DNA from: Pseudomonas protegens CHA0
GTDB taxonomy: Bacteria > Pseudomonadota > Gammaproteobacteria > Pseudomonadales > Pseudomonadaceae
Assembly: GCF_000397205.1 (NCBI RefSeq)
Contig: NC_021237.1
Location: 1,675,001-1,739,000, forward strand
Length of the DNA stretch: 64,000 bases
Direction of reading: 5' to 3'
In this document: positions 63,018-64,000 of the stretch, one piece after another
Numbering within the stretch: position 1 is the first letter of the stretch
Layout of the letters: each line of letters starts with the position of its first letter
Translations under genes and position numbers: made by a program
Notes under the pieces: generated by a model
What the model was told of the DNA's origin: nothing
The model's input: the letters and a program-made list of their open reading frames with translations, nothing else
Databases searched by the model: none

Positions 63018-64000
63018 ATGAAAATCACCGCGATCCGTACCCGTGTATTCGAATGGAAAGGCAAAGTCGTGCCACCTCAGGCGCACTTCTGCACCAATGC
63101 CACGGACATCCTCTTCGAGCGTGGCGATGCCATGGGCTCGTTCCGTTTCCACGGCTGGCTGGTGGTGGAAGTGGAAACCGACAACGGCCTGGTGGGTATC
63201 GGCAATTGCGCCCTGGCGCCGCGGGTGGCCAAGGAAATCATCGACACCTATCTGGCTCCGATCGCCATCGGTGAGGACCCTTTCGACAACGAATACATCT
63301 GGCAGAAAATGTACCGTCAGAGTCACGCGTGGGGGCGCAAGGGCATCGGCATGGCGGCCATCTCGGCGATCGACATCGCCCTCTGGGACATCATGGGCAA
63401 AGCGGTGAACAAGCCGGTGTTCAAGCTCCTCGGCGGGCGCACCAAGGACAAGATCTGGACCTACGCCTCCAAGCTCTACGCCAATGACAATCTCGACCTG
63501 TTCCTCGAAGAGGCCCAGGGCTACCTCAACCAGGGTTTCACTGCGCTGAAGATGCGCTTCGGCTACGGTCCCAAGGACGGCCCGGCCGGCATGCGCCGCA
63601 ACATCGAGCAGGTACGCGCTCTGCGCGAACTGGCCGGCCCGGATGTGGACATCATGCTCGAGTGCTATATGGGCTGGACCCTGGAATACGCCCGGCGCAT
63701 GTTGCCCAAGCTGGCGGAGTTCGAGCCGCGCTGGTTGGAGGAGCCGGTGATCGCCGACGACCTTGAAGGCTACGTCGAACTGAAGAAGATGGGCATCATG
63801 CCGATCTCCGGCGGTGAGCACGAGTTCACCTCCTATGGCTTCAAGGACTTGCTGGAACGCCGCGCCGTCGACGTGATCCAGTACGACACCAACCGCGTCG
63901 GCGGCATCACCGCCGCGCGCAAGATCAACGCCATGGCCGAAGCCTGGTCGGTGCCTGTGATTCCCCATGCCGGGCAGATGCACAACTACCACTTGACCCT
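63018..64000 (+). CDS. Enolase-superfamily sugar-acid dehydratase (3' partial)
   Basis: The frame is open to the window end (327 residues seen). It belongs to the mandelate racemase/muconate lactonizing group: metal ligands appear in [15 protein letters not shown] and SGGEHEF, and the late histidine in [13 protein letters not shown]. The [18 protein letters not shown] stretch is typical of the rhamnonate dehydratase subgroup, so L-rhamnonate or a related acid sugar is the likely substrate; other acid-sugar dehydratases are possible. CAAGGAA lies upstream of the ATG. It is co-transcribed with the MFS gene. Confidence 0.85.
   Translation, partial: MKITAIRTRVFEWKGKVVPPQAHFCTNATDILFERGDAMGSFRFHGWLVVEVETDNGLVGIGNCALAPRVAKEIIDTYLAPIAIGEDPFDNEYIWQKMYRQSHAWGRKGIGMAAISAIDIALWDIMGKAVNKPVFKLLGGRTKDKIWTYASKLYANDNLDLFLEEAQGYLNQGFTALKMRFGYGPKDGPAGMRRNIEQVRALRELAGPDVDIMLECYMGWTLEYARRMLPKLAEFEPRWLEEPVIADDLEGYVELKKMGIMPISGGEHEFTSYGFKDLLERRAVDVIQYDTNRVGGITAARKINAMAEAWSVPVIPHAGQMHNYHLT

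Noticed and set aside
1..64000. tRNA, rRNA, CRISPR arrays, transposases, phage genes
   Set aside because: None of their diagnostic sequences was seen on either strand.

Overview
The window is a GC-rich chromosomal stretch from a fluorescent Pseudomonas, probably the P. fluorescens / P. protegens / P. chlororaphis group. The evidence is the codon bias, housekeeping genes typical of Pseudomonas (rnd-ycgL, ycgN, yajD, moxR-VWA, cysK, lpxO) and several families of Pseudomonas REP palindromes in gene ends. I saw no rRNA, tRNA, CRISPR array, IS element or prophage. The organism assignment is an inference from gene content.

Region 1 (1-8084) is a tandem array of three large secreted proteins of the two-partner secretion type. 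Each has an ESPR-type extended signal peptide, a haemagglutination/TPS domain and a C-terminal run of GLUG repeats. The first copy is cut by the window edge. Copies 1/2 and 2/3 are separated by near-identical spacers of about 412 bp, each holding a perfect 14-bp stem-loop. The number of GLUG repeats falls from about 13 to 8 to 5 along the array.

Region 2 (8211-25262) is a catabolic island. A thioesterase and an IclR regulator lie left of an acyl-CoA ligase, an MFS carrier and a nitronate-monooxygenase-like flavoprotein. A convergent operon encodes a full beta-oxidation set: a FadB-type enoyl-CoA hydratase/3-hydroxyacyl-CoA dehydrogenase, a thiolase and two adjacent acyl-CoA dehydrogenases. 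A divergent gntR-SDR-BKACE-MFS module and a LysR gene follow. A 38-bp site identical at 32 positions sits at almost the same distance (142 and 137 bp) upstream of the thioesterase and FadB genes, so the two operons are probably one regulon. The substrate is not evident.

Region 3 (25491-33494) holds an LtrA-family membrane protein, an isolated CHMI-type tautomerase with a convergent LysR gene, and a cyanate detoxification locus (cynR divergent from cynT-cynS-cynX, plus an EamA permease). A PheC-like periplasmic dehydratase converges on cynR.

Region 4 (33658-46917) is mostly conserved single-copy genes: a methyltransferase, RNase D, YcgL, a 2-hydroxyacid dehydrogenase, a nitroreductase, YcgN, a degenerate M61-like protein, an RNA methyltransferase, YajD, a spermidine-synthase-fold protein, a cyclic-nucleotide-binding protein, oligopeptidase B, a YafJ-type amidotransferase and a DUF2937 protein.

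Region 5 (47129-57626) contains LysR / MFS / pxpABC (5-oxoproline hydrolysis), a MoxR-VWA pair, a DUF748-like protein, cysK and lpxO. Region 6 (57627-64000) contains a DMT permease with a long leader, an orphan pilin-like gene, a LysR gene, a decayed locus (remnants of a tctA permease and of pdxA2), and an MFS carrier followed by an enolase-superfamily acid-sugar dehydratase cut by the window end.
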